Origin: a virus
Strand: one strand, 5' to 3'
Virus record (IMG/VR): IMGVR_UViG_3300037040_000027
Span: 1-21,382 of that record
Length of the DNA: 21,382 nt
In this document: in pieces, positions 20,474 through 21,382 of the stretch
How positions within the stretch are numbered: the first letter of the stretch is position 1
Layout of the letters: every line of letters starts with the position of its first letter
Translations under genes and position numbers: made by a program
Notes under the pieces: generated by a model
Database searches by the model: none
Told to the model about the DNA's origin: nothing
Seen by the model: the letters and a program-made list of their open reading frames with translations, nothing else

Positions 20474-21382
20474 TGGGCACCGCCTTTACTACTTTGTCAC
20501 GGAGAGTCTCCCACGCCTGATACTCATCCGGCGAAGTTTTCTCCTCCTGGATATTTCCCATACGGTCGTAAAGTCCCTGACGCATTGCGTTCTGTTCCTC
20601 GGGGGTCGCTTTATCCCACGCCTTACTGAGCATCCACGGAGTCAACTGGGTATCATATACCAGGGAGCCGATACCATTGGGGGCTTGGGATCGTTTATCC
20701 ACTGACGACGCGATCGACTCCGTCATCCAGGGCTTATCTCGCATCTCGGCTCCCACCTCGTCCCGACTCCTACCCTCTTTGAGTTCCGCCGCCCACCGGG
20801 CCTCTGAGGTGTGCATATCCTGTGACCGAAGATTCCGGCCACCTGTCTCAGATAGACTGTGGAGATCATCGAAGATCGACTGCTGGGCAGCAGAGTCTGT
20901 GGGGTGCGAAACGTGAACACCCCCCGCTTGGGCTGCTGTGTCCCTAGCCTTCTGAAGGAAGGTGCGGGGCGGCTCCTCTGCCGGCTCGCTCTTGAAGGGT
21001 TCAGTGAATACCCCGGACAGCAGACTGCCGCCGACATGAGCCGCACCACGAGCCACATTACCGAGTAGCGAACCCTCATCAGGTCGGACCTGGTTACCTT
21101 CGCGGTCCTTGTTCTCGTAGGTTTCCTTCAGAGCGTTGAAGGTGGGGTTCAGTTTGTTCAGCGTAGAATGAACTGGGTTGTCATACATCGCCAGGGCGTC
21201 CGCAACAGTGCTACCCCAGTTGAGACGGCCTTCGTTGCCATTCTCGTCGGGGATGCCAGTGCGGGGGTGAACCAGGTCTGTGAGGTCCTTGGGCTTCTCC
21301 GCAGTCCCGGTGTTCAGCTTCGTCATTAGCATCTGGAGAGCGGTGCTGATCACTGCTGTGGTCCCGACCATACCGGCAAATG
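20457..21382 (-). CDS. C-terminal part of a large virion-type protein (LPD38-like)
   Basis: Minus strand, open to the window edge, so its start is missing; the Met at 21371 has in-frame coding sequence (FAG) ahead of it and is probably internal. A hydrophobic stretch is followed by LVHPRTGIPDENGNEGR, then LNWGS, DNPVHSTLNKLNPTFNALKETYENKDREG. This order resembles the end of the LPD38 domain found at the C-terminus of giant polyvalent phage proteins that are packaged or injected with DNA. The remaining 200 residues are charged and helical and not recognised. It marks the late, oppositely transcribed module. Confidence 0.7.
   Translation of the reverse strand, partial: FAGMVGTTAVISTALQMLMTKLNTGTAEKPKDLTDLVHPRTGIPDENGNEGRLNWGSTVADALAMYDNPVHSTLNKLNPTFNALKETYENKDREGNQVRPDEGSLLGNVARGAAHVGGSLLSGVFTEPFKSEPAEEPPRTFLQKARDTAAQAGGVHVSHPTDSAAQQSIFDDLHSLSETGGRNLRSQDMHTSEARWAAELKEGRSRDEVGAEMRDKPWMTESIASSVDKRSQAPNGIGSLVYDTQLTPWMLSKAWDKATPEEQNAMRQGLYDRMGNIQEEKTSPDEYQAWETLRDKVVKAVPSGNPD

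Noticed and set aside
1-21382. CRISPR array or insertion sequence
   Set aside because: No regularly spaced direct repeats, transposase or terminal inverted repeats were seen.

Overview
The window looks like the early and replication half of a tailed double-stranded DNA phage genome, or a prophage of one. Nearly every base is coding. Genes sit on one strand with ATGA, TAATG and TAGTG start/stop overlaps. The recognisable genes form a phage replication set: family A DNA polymerase without a 5'-3' exonuclease, primase-helicase, three Holliday-junction-type nucleases, a RecB/Cas4-like nuclease, a RecA-like ATPase and a probable ssDNA-binding protein. The host cannot be named from the sequence. 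The bacterial-type promoters and Shine-Dalgarno sites show only that it is a bacterium; the first kilobase looks more AT-rich than the rest.

Layout. Positions 1-3.7 kb hold small early genes, most with their own sigma70-like promoter. Six promoters share a -35 of TTGMNT type, a 16-bp spacer and a TATAGT-like -10, and two carry a covarying inverted repeat that looks like an operator. The genes are mostly unknown; exceptions are an SprT-like zinc metalloprotease and a possible helix-hairpin-helix-like protein. Positions 3.7-6.5 kb hold a truncated tRNA-like element, a cloverleaf inside a reading frame, small basic or charged proteins, an endonuclease VII and overlapping small frames. Positions 6.1-12.3 kb hold a possible winged-helix protein, PolA, a RuvC-like resolvase, a second endonuclease VII, a Cas4/RecB-like nuclease with a probable Fe-S cluster, a Sak4-like ATPase and a GroES-like co-chaperonin. 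Positions 12.3-17 kb hold the SSB-like protein, a tRNA whose anticodon position reads CUA, a beta-helix protein and the primase-helicase. Positions 17-20.2 kb hold a nucleotide-metabolism fusion, a metallophosphoesterase, a double winged-helix-like protein and membrane or unknown small proteins. From 20.2 kb to the end the genes are on the minus strand: a coiled-coil/TM protein and the C-terminus of a large virion-type protein. Early/replication and late modules therefore converge near 20.2 kb.

The genes suggest a replisome coupled to recombination. The primase-helicase opens and primes, PolA copies, the SSB-like protein and Sak4-like ATPase handle single strands, the Cas4-like nuclease processes ends, and the RuvC and endonuclease VII enzymes resolve branches before packaging. 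The nucleotide-metabolism fusion would adjust dNTP pools.

The least ordinary content is RNA-like. There is a near-canonical tRNA with anticodon CUA, A33 and a possible G-1:C73 pair. A 46-nt acceptor/T-arm element shares that tRNA's upstream leader. A third, cloverleaf-shaped element lies inside an open frame. Two amber-terminated genes run in frame into the next gene's start. All assignments rest on motif reading by eye; no database search was run.
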